A DNA stretch of 64,000 bases from Desulfosediminicola ganghwensis (lineage in GTDB: Bacteria; Desulfobacterota; Desulfobulbia; Desulfobulbales; Desulfocapsaceae), in assembly GCF_005116675.2 (NCBI RefSeq), contig NZ_CP050699.1, forward strand, positions 1,883,001 to 1,947,000, read 5' to 3'. The notes beneath the pieces are model-generated. The model worked only from the letters and a program-made list of their open reading frames with translations. It was not told where the DNA came from and ran no database searches. The position numbers and the translations under genes are program-made. Shown here piece by piece: positions 53,890 through 63,300 of the stretch (position 1 is the stretch's first letter; each line of letters opens with the position of its first letter).

Positions 53890-55453
53890 GAATGGCGCTA
53901 GTTTAAGCGTGTTTTATAGGTGAAAAGCAACTGAATATATTGGCAAAAATTGGTATAATTTGCTATGCGAAACCAACACCAAATCATGCCAATGTTGCCC
54001 GGTTTTCACCTTCCCAAACGAGGTAGAAAACCTCATAGCCAACAACAAAAATTTGCTCGAAAAATCACTTCCCTCAGACAGAACTCTTTTAAACAGATAG
54101 GAGAGATTTTTGGGCAATTCATTCCCACGAAATTGCTCAAACAGGATCCTTCGGGAAAGATGAGCAGACGACGTTTGTTTACCAAGGAAAACACTTTTTG
54201 GTCCTTCTTAGGCCAAGTCCTTGATGCAGACGGTGGATGTAGAGAAGCTGTAAAAAAGTTGCAATCATATGCATCTAACCACGGCCTTCGGCTTCCATCA
54301 TCATCTACCGCTTCATATTGCTGTGCACGTAAGAAATTAGATGAAAATCTGCTTGTTGAGGTGTTTCAACATACTGCTAAATGGTCCGGAGCACGACGTG
54401 CATCTCATTCATTAAATGATCGCCAGGTAATTGTTGTTGATGGGACAGGTGTTACAATGGCGGATACAGCAGAAAATCAAGAGCTTTGGCCACAGTCATC
54501 GAACCAGAAACCAGGATGCGGCTTCCCCTCAGCACGAATATGCGCATACTTTTCATTGCAAACCGGAACAATGCTCAGCTATGCCATCGGTAATAAAAAG
54601 AGTAACGAACTTCCATTGTTCCGTAAGCAGTGGTCCACCTTTGAGGCTGGTGATATCTTTCTTGGTGATAAAGGTTTTTGTAGTTACTTCGATTTAGCCG
54701 AGCTGAAAAAACGCTGTGTTGATAGTGTGATAACACTTGCTCGTAGAAAACCAGTCGGTAGGAAAAACTGCATTAAAGAATTCGCTCCTGATGATCTACT
54801 GATTGAATGGAAAAAACCAGTATACAGGGAAATGGTGTCGTATTCGCGGAAAACCTGGGAGGACCTTCCCGACAAACTCGTTATGAGACAAATCAAAGTA
54901 AAGGTGACTCAATCAGGGTTTAGAACAAAAGAATTTCATATTGTTACCACGCTAATCGATCAAGATCAGTACCTGAAAGACGAAATTGCAGCGTTATACC
55001 TTAAGCGTTGGGATGTCGAACTTTTCTTTCGTGATATCAAGACAACGATGGGATTTGATATCCTCCGGTGCCAATCGCCTGAAATGATAAAGAAAGAAAT
55101 TTTAATGTACTTCATAGCGTACAACTGCATCCGGCGCATAATGTTACAAGCGACACAGCTGGTAGACATTGATATCCGGTCTATCAGTTTCAAAGGAAGT
55201 CTACAGGCTATTAGAAGTTGGGAACCACGGTTGGGGTCCTCTAGGTTGAGCACAAATGAAAGACAAAACATGCTCTCAGATTTATCCTTTGTCGTGGCTC
55301 GTTGCAAAGTTTTCGACAGGCCTGGACGAAGCGATCCGCGGTGTCTTAAGCGAAGACCAAAACCTTATCAGTTACTCAACAAACCTAGGAGTGAAATGGT
55401 CGAAATACAGCATCGGAGCAGATATGAAAAAAAGGCTTAAACTAGCGCCATTC
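53890..55453 (+). mobile_element. IS4-family insertion sequence, copy 3 (1564 bp), head-to-tail with copy 2
   Basis: Same ends and length. It is separated from copy 2 only by the 11-bp GGGTCGGTCCT and followed by a third copy of that repeat at 55454-55464. One difference from the other copies that I noticed: AGG instead of AGA near 55388, silent in the transposase. Confidence 0.97.
53965..55440 (+). CDS. IS4-family transposase, copy 3
   Basis: A 491-residue transposase identical in protein sequence to the other two copies, with one silent base change close to the C-terminus. All catalytic residues are present. Its promoter region includes the junction of the two inverted repeats between copies 2 and 3, which could alter its expression. 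Confidence 0.96.
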   Translation: MRNQHQIMPMLPGFHLPKRGRKPHSQQQKFARKITSLRQNSFKQIGEIFGQFIPTKLLKQDPSGKMSRRRLFTKENTFWSFLGQVLDADGGCREAVKKLQSYASNHGLRLPSSSTASYCCARKKLDENLLVEVFQHTAKWSGARRASHSLNDRQVIVVDGTGVTMADTAENQELWPQSSNQKPGCGFPSARICAYFSLQTGTMLSYAIGNKKSNELPLFRKQWSTFEAGDIFLGDKGFCSYFDLAELKKRCVDSVITLARRKPVGRKNCIKEFAPDDLLIEWKKPVYREMVSYSRKTWEDLPDKLVMRQIKVKVTQSGFRTKEFHIVTTLIDQDQYLKDEIAALYLKRWDVELFFRDIKTTMGFDILRCQSPEMIKKEILMYFIAYNCIRRIMLQATQLVDIDIRSISFKGSLQAIRSWEPRLGSSRLSTNERQNMLSDLSFVVARCKVFDRPGRSDPRCLKRRPKPYQLLNKPRSEMVEIQHRSRYEKKA

Positions 55454-55544
55454 GGGTCGGTCCTCCGTTACGATGAAAATTTCGCGCCTGATCTACTATT
55501 CAGGTAGCCCCAGTTAGCTTTCGGGTTCACCTGTTCCCTCCAAT

Positions 55545-56550
55545 CTATGTTGAGAGAAATTTCTCCATATCAAAAGGTTTCTGGTTTTTGAGCATGAAAT
55601 AGACAGCTCTGCCAAGTTTATGGGCCAAAATTGACATGGCCTTGCTCTTATTATGCTTTCGTACCAGCTTCTCGTGATACTTTTTTTCCTGCTCATTGCG
55701 TTTAAGAAAGAGTTGCGCAGCTTGTGAAAATGCCCAGCGCAGATGTGCATTGCCGATCTTCTTTCCGGATGAGCCTGAGAGTTTACCGTTTGATTGTTTT
55801 GCGCATTTGACCAGCCGACTATAGGACGAAAAATCCTGAACCCTGGGGAACCGATAAATATTTTCTATCTCATAAAGGATGTCCAAGGCAATGATCTTGC
55901 CAACTCCAGGGATTGTTTGCAGCAATGCATAGGCGACCGGGTCATGATGTTGAGCACATATGACAATGTCTTGCTCCAAAGAATGTATGATCTCGTCGTA
56001 TGCTGCCACCATTTGCATATTGGCTTCTATGCTTTTTCGTACAATGGGGTCGTCAAATCGTTCAGCAACCCCGTCTCTATTGTGAGGCTTGGCGATTTTG
56101 CCAAGCGGTTCCTGCAGGTTGTACTGAGTAGCAGTGTTTTGGGTGTGGGCAAAGAGTTCTGCGCGTTTTCTCATGAAGTGATTACGTCGGCGCAAGAGGT
56201 CACGTGCGGCCCTCATTTCTTTAGGGTAGACATATGCCATGGGAATCAATCTTGTCGTTTTTGCTTTTTCCTCCGTGGCTTGCTCGCATATAGAGGGCAT
56301 GCCCAAGGATAAAGGGAATCCCCTCTTCATGACACAGATCGGCGAGCCAGTACCAGGCAAACATGCATTCTGCGGCAACAACTAAATTTTGTCTATAAGG
56401 TCGAACTGCCTGAAGAAATGCATCCGGATTTGTGTTAATATTCCGGTGAAATACAATTTCTCCTTGGGCATTGATGATGCACAGGTACATTTTGTTGGTG
56501 TGAAGATCTATGCCGCAGGAAAATTGGTGTTGTTTTGTGAAAAATCTCAT
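55545..56550 (-). pseudogene. IS110-family transposase, broken by an internal deletion and frameshift
   Basis: The N-terminal part starts at 56550 after AGGAGACC and shows the DEDD/RuvC-like catalytic domain of IS110 (CGIDLHTNKMYLCIINAQGE, LVVAAECMFAWYWLADLCHE, KNDKIDS), then ends early at 56221. A second frame, entered about residue 106, carries the rest: IPMAYVYPKEMRAARDLLRR and the Transposase_20 domain (TIPGVGKIIALDILYEIENI to NAHLRWAFSQAAQLF). Between KIDS and IPMAYVYP roughly a dozen residues normally present are missing. The junction reads TTGATTCCC, which would encode both the D-S-H and the L-I-P sides, so a deletion between two copies of that 9-mer is likely. Probably inactive. Confidence 0.85.
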
Positions 56551-56633
56551 GTGAAGGTCTCCTTTGTTTGAGTTTGCCTTGGAACAACCTCAATCGTACC
56601 GAAATAGGTTCGGAGCGAAAGGGAGGCCTTCAC

Positions 56634-57658
56634 TGTTATCAATACCTTTAGCGGGCGCTCTTGGGGTCTCATACGATTTCAGAAAGATATCTTCGTATTT
56701 GATCGACCTCTAGAAGCGTTCGATTATCGCATTGTCAATCCAGCGACCTTTACCATTCATGCTGATGGCAACTCCATACTCTTTCAACTGGGACGCCCAC
56801 TTCTCTGAGGTGAATTGGCAACCCTGGTCTGTGTTGAATATTTCCGGTACTCCTTGTTTGATTACCGCTCGCTTGAGACAACGTGGACAAAATTCCGTAC
56901 CCAGTGTTGTGGATAATTCCCAATCGATTATCTTTCGCGAATACCAGTCAATTATGGCAAAGAGATACACAAAACCTTTTCTCATTGGCACCTAGGTGAT
57001 ATCTTCGGCCCATACCTGGTTGGGCCGTACTATCGACAAGCTTCCTATGAGATATGGGGTATATGTAAGATGATTTGCCTGGAATAGTTGCCTGTCTACG
57101 AGGGTAAATCGCCTCAATACCCATGAGACGCAGTACCCGCTTCCGACCTATTCTGATACCCGTTACCCGGCGAAAGTACTTGCTCATCCGCTTGGGTCCT
57201 ATTGTAGGATCCGCAAGGTGAATCCTGTCAATCAGCCTCATAAGCCGCTCGTTGACAGCTGACTCATTCCTGGGCTGATAATACAGTCTTGATCAATGAA
57301 TTTTGAGTAACTCACATTGGCGACGGATACTCAGTTGAGAATTCCAGTCTATTTGTCTCGCCCTTTCAAAGGAATCCCCAACTGCTCGTACTTCTTTTTC
57401 GCGAAATTCCAACTCCATGGTCAATGGGTCGGCTTTGCGCTCTAGCGAAACTTTGTCTTTGGCTTGCGCATCGTTATCGGGTTAGTTGGGAAACAGTTCC
57501 GGCATACGCTCAAACAACTCGTTCCTCCATTTCCCGACAATTACCGGGTGGATCTCGAAATCTTTGGCAATCTCACTCTGGTTTTTTAGCCCTTGGATGG
57601 CTTCAAGGGCAACCTTGGCCTTAAACTCTGCTGTATGTTTTCGTCTTTTCCTTTTCAT
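56634..57658 (-). pseudogene. Degraded IS3-family element (orfA and orfB remnants)
   Basis: orfA begins at 57658 (MKRKRRKHTAEFKAKVALEA, an IS3-type helix-turn-helix) but has a TAA after 58 codons; downstream the same element continues and shifts frame near 57390 to the usual orfA ending (FAKKKYEQLGIPLKGRDK). orfB remnants follow: the HTH_21-type region RLIDRIHLADPTIGPKRMSK and the rve integrase core with AIIDWYSRKIIDWEL, NTDQGCQFTSEKWASQL and DNAIIERF, where the expected next Trp codon is TAG. A further shift lies near 56990. The 3' end stops at about 56634, adjoining the IS110 copy. Inactive. Confidence 0.85.
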
Positions 57659-58558
57659 AGACCCTCAATGCAGCATGTTGAGGAATTGCTGGCATGTAAA
57701 CTTAAGGGTGTTCCGAATACATGGGACCGTCTCTGTGGGTGGGACCAGAAGCCAGGTGGGAAGTGCCTGGCTGGCGGGCTGAGGTGGCGTTGTCGCACCA
57801 TCCGTAAAAAGGCGTTCAACCGCTGATACCCATGAGCGGTCAATGACAAGCATTCAGCCCTGGCGGCTGTAAATAATCCTCAAGTGGGAGCTATCTCCTC
57901 AAAGTATGGAGCCTAACTGTCTCTGAGCCTGTATTCCTTCCCAATTTTTATACGTATACCATTCACTTTTTAGCTGGTGGATTATGCATGGTGTCAGCCG
58001 GTCTATCGGCCTGCATCAATTATCTTTTCTGTCTCGATCAAGAGCAGTGAAATCGGCTGAAGTGCCACGTATTACACATTTTATGCTCAAAAAAAGGATG
58101 TATTTTGGTAACCCCTTTCGATAAAATACTTCAAAGGGACGACCATGGTGGCGTAAGAAAGAACAGCACCTATCCAATGAGTGACCTTTTCGGGTTTCCA
58201 TGTCATCCCCTTTTCGTTGTCAGGCGAGACCAAGAACTCAACCGCCCAGGAGTTCCTGGAGCTTTGAGGTGAATGCGTATACACAACGCTTAAATTCAAC
58301 AACCCCACATTCTGGCCTAATTGGCTTTGCACACGATGTGTTGCCGTGCGCTGAGAACGGGGGATTACCGCCTTTTGATATTGAAACATGGCATAACGAT
58401 ACTGCTGTACTCTCGAACGAGGAAGCTGGGTTGATAACCGTCGGGTTCAACGAACAGGTTGCCGCTTCCCCGTTGGTTGAATACGGGGGCAGAGGGTTGA
58501 TAGATTGGTACGACGCTGTCTCTTTTACGTATTATCAAATGTAATATGGAGGTACATC
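57659..58558. other. 900-bp region with no supported gene
   Basis: Between the IS3 remnant and the secreted-protein gene. A 114-codon frame at 58200-58544 (plus) is open and its second half looks protein-like (NEEAGLITVGFNEQ), but it has no ribosome site or recognised family, and a frame on the other strand competes. Possibly a truncated gene left by the insertions. Confidence 0.4.
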
Positions 58559-60211
58559 ATGAGCAAACGAAACTGCTACATTGTAGTGATTATCCTAACC
58601 ATTGCTATGATTTTATCTGGAGGTGTTTCCGTCATGTCTGCACCCGGTGGTGGCGGCGGTGGTGGTGGTGGCGGCGGTGGTAATGATGATGTGCCGGACT
58701 ATGGTGATCAGGTTGTTCTCTACCGGGATCTTAATGGAGTTCCCATTAAAAATACAGAGGAAACTTGTATTGAATATAACAGTGATGGGGTCTGTATGAC
58801 ATATGGGGAAAGTTGGTGCCTCCAACCTATCGCTTCAGAGGATTGTGATGACTGTGAAGAGCCCGAGGAGGGCGTTTATCTCGTGCCCCTGGATCTCTAC
58901 ACCTGTACAGCGAAACCAGAGTATGAACATCTGCAGATGGAGGTTGAGTTTGGTCGGATTAACCTAATGCGCTCCCCGATTGATGTGCTGGAGGAGCAGT
59001 TGGAGGAGGCCCTGTATAGCCTGACCACGGCAGGCTGCCTCTTCAGGGATGCTGCAGGCAGGTTTGTGTACAGCACCCTGGTAAGCGATGGCGAGGTGAC
59101 GAGTAATGACACTTCACCTGCACACAGCACAGGCAAGCTCGTGTACACCGATGCCACCCTGCTCAGCGATGGTGTGGTGGAGACTCATGCCATAGACTCA
59201 CCTCTCCAGAATCTGGCAATATACTGGAAGATAATGAAAGACGGAAAGCTGGACGACAATATAGACATTGGCTCGACAGCTCAGGAGAAAGCCATGACGG
59301 CGGCGCGCGGCCTTGGCGCGTCCTCGGATAAAGAGGGCGAGCTCACCGTGGACATGCTCTGGTACATAAATCAAATTTTTGGTCTCACTGCAGATGGCGG
59401 TAGTGCTCTTTTTGAGAATGATTTTATCACGGTGCGGCAGGAAGTTAAGGGGGTAATGACAGAAGTTGACAAGTATTATTTAATGTTTGATTCCTTTTGG
59501 GAGGACGGTGGTACTTTTTCATATGACAGGGCGAATAACTTTACTTATCTACCTTCTCCTGCGTATATCCCTGCAGCAGCGCCCGAAGATGGTGTTTTCG
59601 AGTATCTCGCGCCAAACAGCACGGGGGGCCTTGATGTGGTTCAAGGGCAAATTCTGGGGGCAGTGCCTGAGCTAGTTGCTGATCCGGGTCTAGAAGCTAG
59701 CGGCATAAACGGCTTTGTCCAGGCCGCTGATGACACCCGCGCGACCATCGAGTTCGTCCACACCTGGGAGGTTCCTGAGACCATGGCGACACCGATGGTA
59801 TGTGAGGTCGAGGCAGAAGACTGGTTTGATCTCAGTATCAGCGAATATTCCGGGCTGCAGGTTCCGAAACGCATGATCACACTTGCTGAGGATCGGGAGG
59901 TCATCGTAACGGTCCATAATGCCGGCCCGGCTGCGGCAAGCGGTTGTGTATCGGTGGTGGCGCTTGAAGTGGGTGAGGAGGAAGAATTTTACAATGAAAA
60001 GTACTGCTTTGGTGAAGCTGAAGAACTAGCGGCTCTTCCGGCTGGCTACAACTATACCTGGGCTGACTTTGTCCCAGCTGTGGAGGTTCCCTGTATCATC
60101 GAATGGAAAGCGACAATCATTGATACCGCAGGTATGGATGTGAATTCGTCAAACGATGAGGTAGAGGAAACAACAAAGGTCGTCTCCTCCGGCGGCGGTG
60201 GTGGCCATTAA
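58559..60211 (+). CDS. Secreted protein with glycine runs at both ends, CARDB-like C-terminal domain
   Basis: I do not recognise the family. The 550-residue protein starts with a strong GGAGGT site. It has a signal peptide (about 1-28, CYIVVIILTIAMILSG) and then twelve consecutive glycines followed by acidic sequence. The region to about 120 is Cys- and acid-rich (WCLQPIASEDCDDCEEPEEG), and the middle (about 130-400) is a mixed domain without known motif. The last about 110 residues (REVIVTVHNAGPAAASGCVS to DTAGMDVNSSNDEVEETTKV) resemble a CARDB/Ig-like adhesion domain. The tail is SSGGGGGH. Probably exported and perhaps cell-surface; the glycine runs may be linkers. Monocistronic with its own terminator. 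Confidence 0.82.
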   Translation: MSKRNCYIVVIILTIAMILSGGVSVMSAPGGGGGGGGGGGGNDDVPDYGDQVVLYRDLNGVPIKNTEETCIEYNSDGVCMTYGESWCLQPIASEDCDDCEEPEEGVYLVPLDLYTCTAKPEYEHLQMEVEFGRINLMRSPIDVLEEQLEEALYSLTTAGCLFRDAAGRFVYSTLVSDGEVTSNDTSPAHSTGKLVYTDATLLSDGVVETHAIDSPLQNLAIYWKIMKDGKLDDNIDIGSTAQEKAMTAARGLGASSDKEGELTVDMLWYINQIFGLTADGGSALFENDFITVRQEVKGVMTEVDKYYLMFDSFWEDGGTFSYDRANNFTYLPSPAYIPAAAPEDGVFEYLAPNSTGGLDVVQGQILGAVPELVADPGLEASGINGFVQAADDTRATIEFVHTWEVPETMATPMVCEVEAEDWFDLSISEYSGLQVPKRMITLAEDREVIVTVHNAGPAAASGCVSVVALEVGEEEEFYNEKYCFGEAEELAALPAGYNYTWADFVPAVEVPCIIEWKATIIDTAGMDVNSSNDEVEETTKVVSSGGGGGH

Positions 60212-60278
60212 GGTAAGAATACGAAGGAAAAGACAGGAGGACTCAATTCATTCGTTGGAGGTGAGAAATTGAACAAAC

Positions 60279-60316
60279 AAAGGCCGGGAGATCTGCGATG
60301 ATCTTCCGGCCTTTGC
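60279..60316. terminator. Terminator between the secreted-protein and SNF2 genes
   Basis: AAAGGCCGG pairs with CCGGCCTTT and AGATC with GATCT inside, 6-nt loop. Convergent genes on both sides. Confidence 0.88.
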
Positions 60317-60346
60317 TATTGGTGATACGGGCTAAGGAGCGGTTGT

Positions 60347-63300
60347 TTAGGTCTCCTTGATGAGATCGATCAGTTCCTCAGAACTCATCTTGGCGCTAAT
60401 GTCACTGCCTTCCAGTAAACTCCCTGCGAGATCGCGCTTTTCCTGATGGAGCCTGACGATTTTTTCCTCAATGGTATTTTTGCAGACCAGACGGTAAATG
60501 GTAACCGGTCGAGTCTGGCCGATTCTGTGAGCCCTGTCTGAGGCCTGGTCCTCGATCGCAGGGTTCCACCACGGATCCATATGTATAACGTAGTCCGCCG
60601 CAGTGAGGTTCAAGCCGAGTCCGCCAGCCTTGAGGCTGATCAGGAACACATCACCCTGGCCTGCCTGGAAGGCTTCAACCCGATCTTTTCGAAGCTTGGA
60701 GTTGGTGGCACCATCCAGGTACTGGTAGGAAATACCTTTTTCTTCGAGATACTCGCGAATAATCTTCAGGTGGCCGATGAACTGGCTGAATACCAGGACT
60801 TTGTGACGGCTTTCGATGAGTTCTTCAACAACAGAAGAGAACACCTTGAGCTTGGCGCTGGAGATCGTAGTGTCAGCATCAAGCAGGCGCGGATTACAGC
60901 AGGCCTGACGGAGCTTCATGATCTCCGTCAGGATCTGCAGGTGACGGCCTTTCTTTTCTTTGTTGTTTTCCAGAATATCGATGGCGTTCTGGCGCAGCGC
61001 CTCGTAAAAATGCGACTCTTCGGGGCTCATCTCCACGTTGAGAGTAACCTCGGTTCGTGATGGCAGCTCGTCGAGAACCTGCGATTTGATACGGCGCAGA
61101 ATAAATGGGCGAATCAGTTTTTTGAGTTTCAGGCGTGCTTCCCGATCCTGGAACCGCTCGATGGGGATGGCAAAACGTTCATTAAAGCTATTGAGCGAGC
61201 CAAGCAGGCCGGGGTTGATAAAGTGGAACAGGTTCCACAATTCGCCCAGATGGTTTTCAATCGGGGTGCCGGTGGTGATGAGGCGGAACTTGGCCTGCAA
61301 CGACATTGCAGCACGGCTGCGCTTGGTTGCAGCGTTTTTGATTGCCTGTGCTTCATCGAGAATGACTGTCTGCCACTGGACTTCTCTCAACAGATCCTCT
61401 TCCTGCTGAAGCAGGGTATAGGTGGTGATGAGCAGATCAAACGGGCCGAGCCCCTCGATAATCGATTTGCGGTCCTTGCCTGCCAGGGTTTTGATAGTGA
61501 GGGTTGGAGTAAATTTAACCACCTCACTCATCCAGTTGGTGGAAACCGAGGTGGGCGCTACGACGAGCGAAGGTCCCTTAGTGGCGTTTTTCAGGATGAT
61601 AGCCAGGGACTGGATGGTTTTGCCCAGGCCCATATCGTCGGCAAGGCAGCCGCCCACACCCCATTCGGCCAGGCGCGCCAGCCATGCGAAACCCTCGAAC
61701 TGGTAATCGCGAAGCTCCGCCTGCAATGTCGATGGCACCTTGGGCAGAAAATTCTGGGCGTCACGTATTCTATCAAGCTGTTGATTCCAGCCCTTGTCGG
61801 CGTGTGTATTCGCTCTTAGAGCGAGCTTTTCCAGAGGCATTGCAGCCAGTGGGTGGATGAGGATCTCATTTTCGTCATCATCGCTCATCCCTTCAGAGTA
61901 GATGTTCATCTCATCGAGGCGACGTATGAACTCCTGGGTAAGAGCGAGGAACTGGCCATCACCTAGCTCGATGAAACGACCGGATGAGTTTTTCATCTTG
62001 GTGAGCAGGTCTTTGAGGTCGATGACCGTATCCTGGTCAAGTTGCAGTTGACCGCTCATGGCGAACCAGTTGTGCCGATTGGTGCGGATCTTCAGGTTCA
62101 GGTTTTCCATGGAAGCCTGGTGGGTGATGTTCAGTTTTTCACCCTCGGGCCATTCGATTACTACCTTGTCACGGATAGCCTGAAGTTCGTGAAGAGCCTG
62201 GAGGCAGTCATCCGGGTCCTGTAAATGCCATTCCCTGTCGTTTTCCTGCTCGAGATCCATGGCTAAATCAAGGATGGGGCACAACTCTTCAATATCACGT
62301 GCCTTTTCTTCTTCAAGGGCGAGGTTTCTGCGAGTCTGAAGACGCTTGCCGTTTACCTCTGCCATGATATTTTCTACACCTTGTCCAGGCTTGAGGTAAT
62401 GTCCTCCCTCGGTGAATGGCTTGACAAACATCTCGAGCCTGAAGCCGGTGCCGTAGGGCAGCAGGTGCATATAGATGGTTGAATCAGCCTCGACAAAGGT
62501 GATGTCATTACGCTCGTTGCTCAGCCGGTCTGTAGCTATGGCAGAGTGAACTGTCATAAAAGAGGAGATGTTCCCGATGGCGGTCAGCACATGTTCGCTG
62601 GCAGATTTGGGGACGGTAAGACCATCTTTGCCGGTAATCTGTGCGATCCGGCGATGATTGTCGCTGATCCTGATCACTTTGATCCGGGTGGGAGTCTCTT
62701 TGTACAGCGCAATATTATCTGCGGTGATGGGTTGGGCGAAACAGATATGCAAAAGGTCGCCGCGCTCTTCGACCAACAGTTCCGGTTCACCGGAGATCAG
62801 TTCAACCGGGGTGGTCGGCGAGTGGCCAAGAAAGAGCAGAGGGTGGCCGATCATTGCCAGCAGTGCTTTGTCTATATCAAAGTTGTAGTTGACCCCCTGG
62901 GTCTCTGCGTTCTGGATTTTTTTGATTGCGTTGCAGATCTTTCGGTCCTGTGGGGTGAGAAAGGTCAGCTTGCTGCTCTGGTAAAGCCGCGAGAGTGAAA
63001 CAGGACGACCTTTGGACCAGTTCCCGGTCGGCAACAGTTTCTGTTCCCTTGGGCTGAGCTGGGCGGTGTTGCCATTTACGTCGATCAGCCAGATAAGACG
63101 GACTGTCTTCTGGGGCTCTTCCTTTGCGGTGGTGGTGGCATGGATAAGTGCCTCAAGACTTCTTTTCCATGGCTCCTCCGGCTCCAGGATGGAAAGCAGC
63201 GGGATGATGCCGAGTTCCTGCTCTATACGAGCGCGGGCCTCTTGGTATTCATCCGACGCGTGCAGGGTTTTGGCAAGTAATTCAGTGAAGATACTGGCAA

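Noticed and set aside
58200-58544. 114-codon open frame before the secreted-protein gene
   Set aside because: No ribosome site, no family, and a competing frame on the other strand; the evidence is too weak to call a gene.
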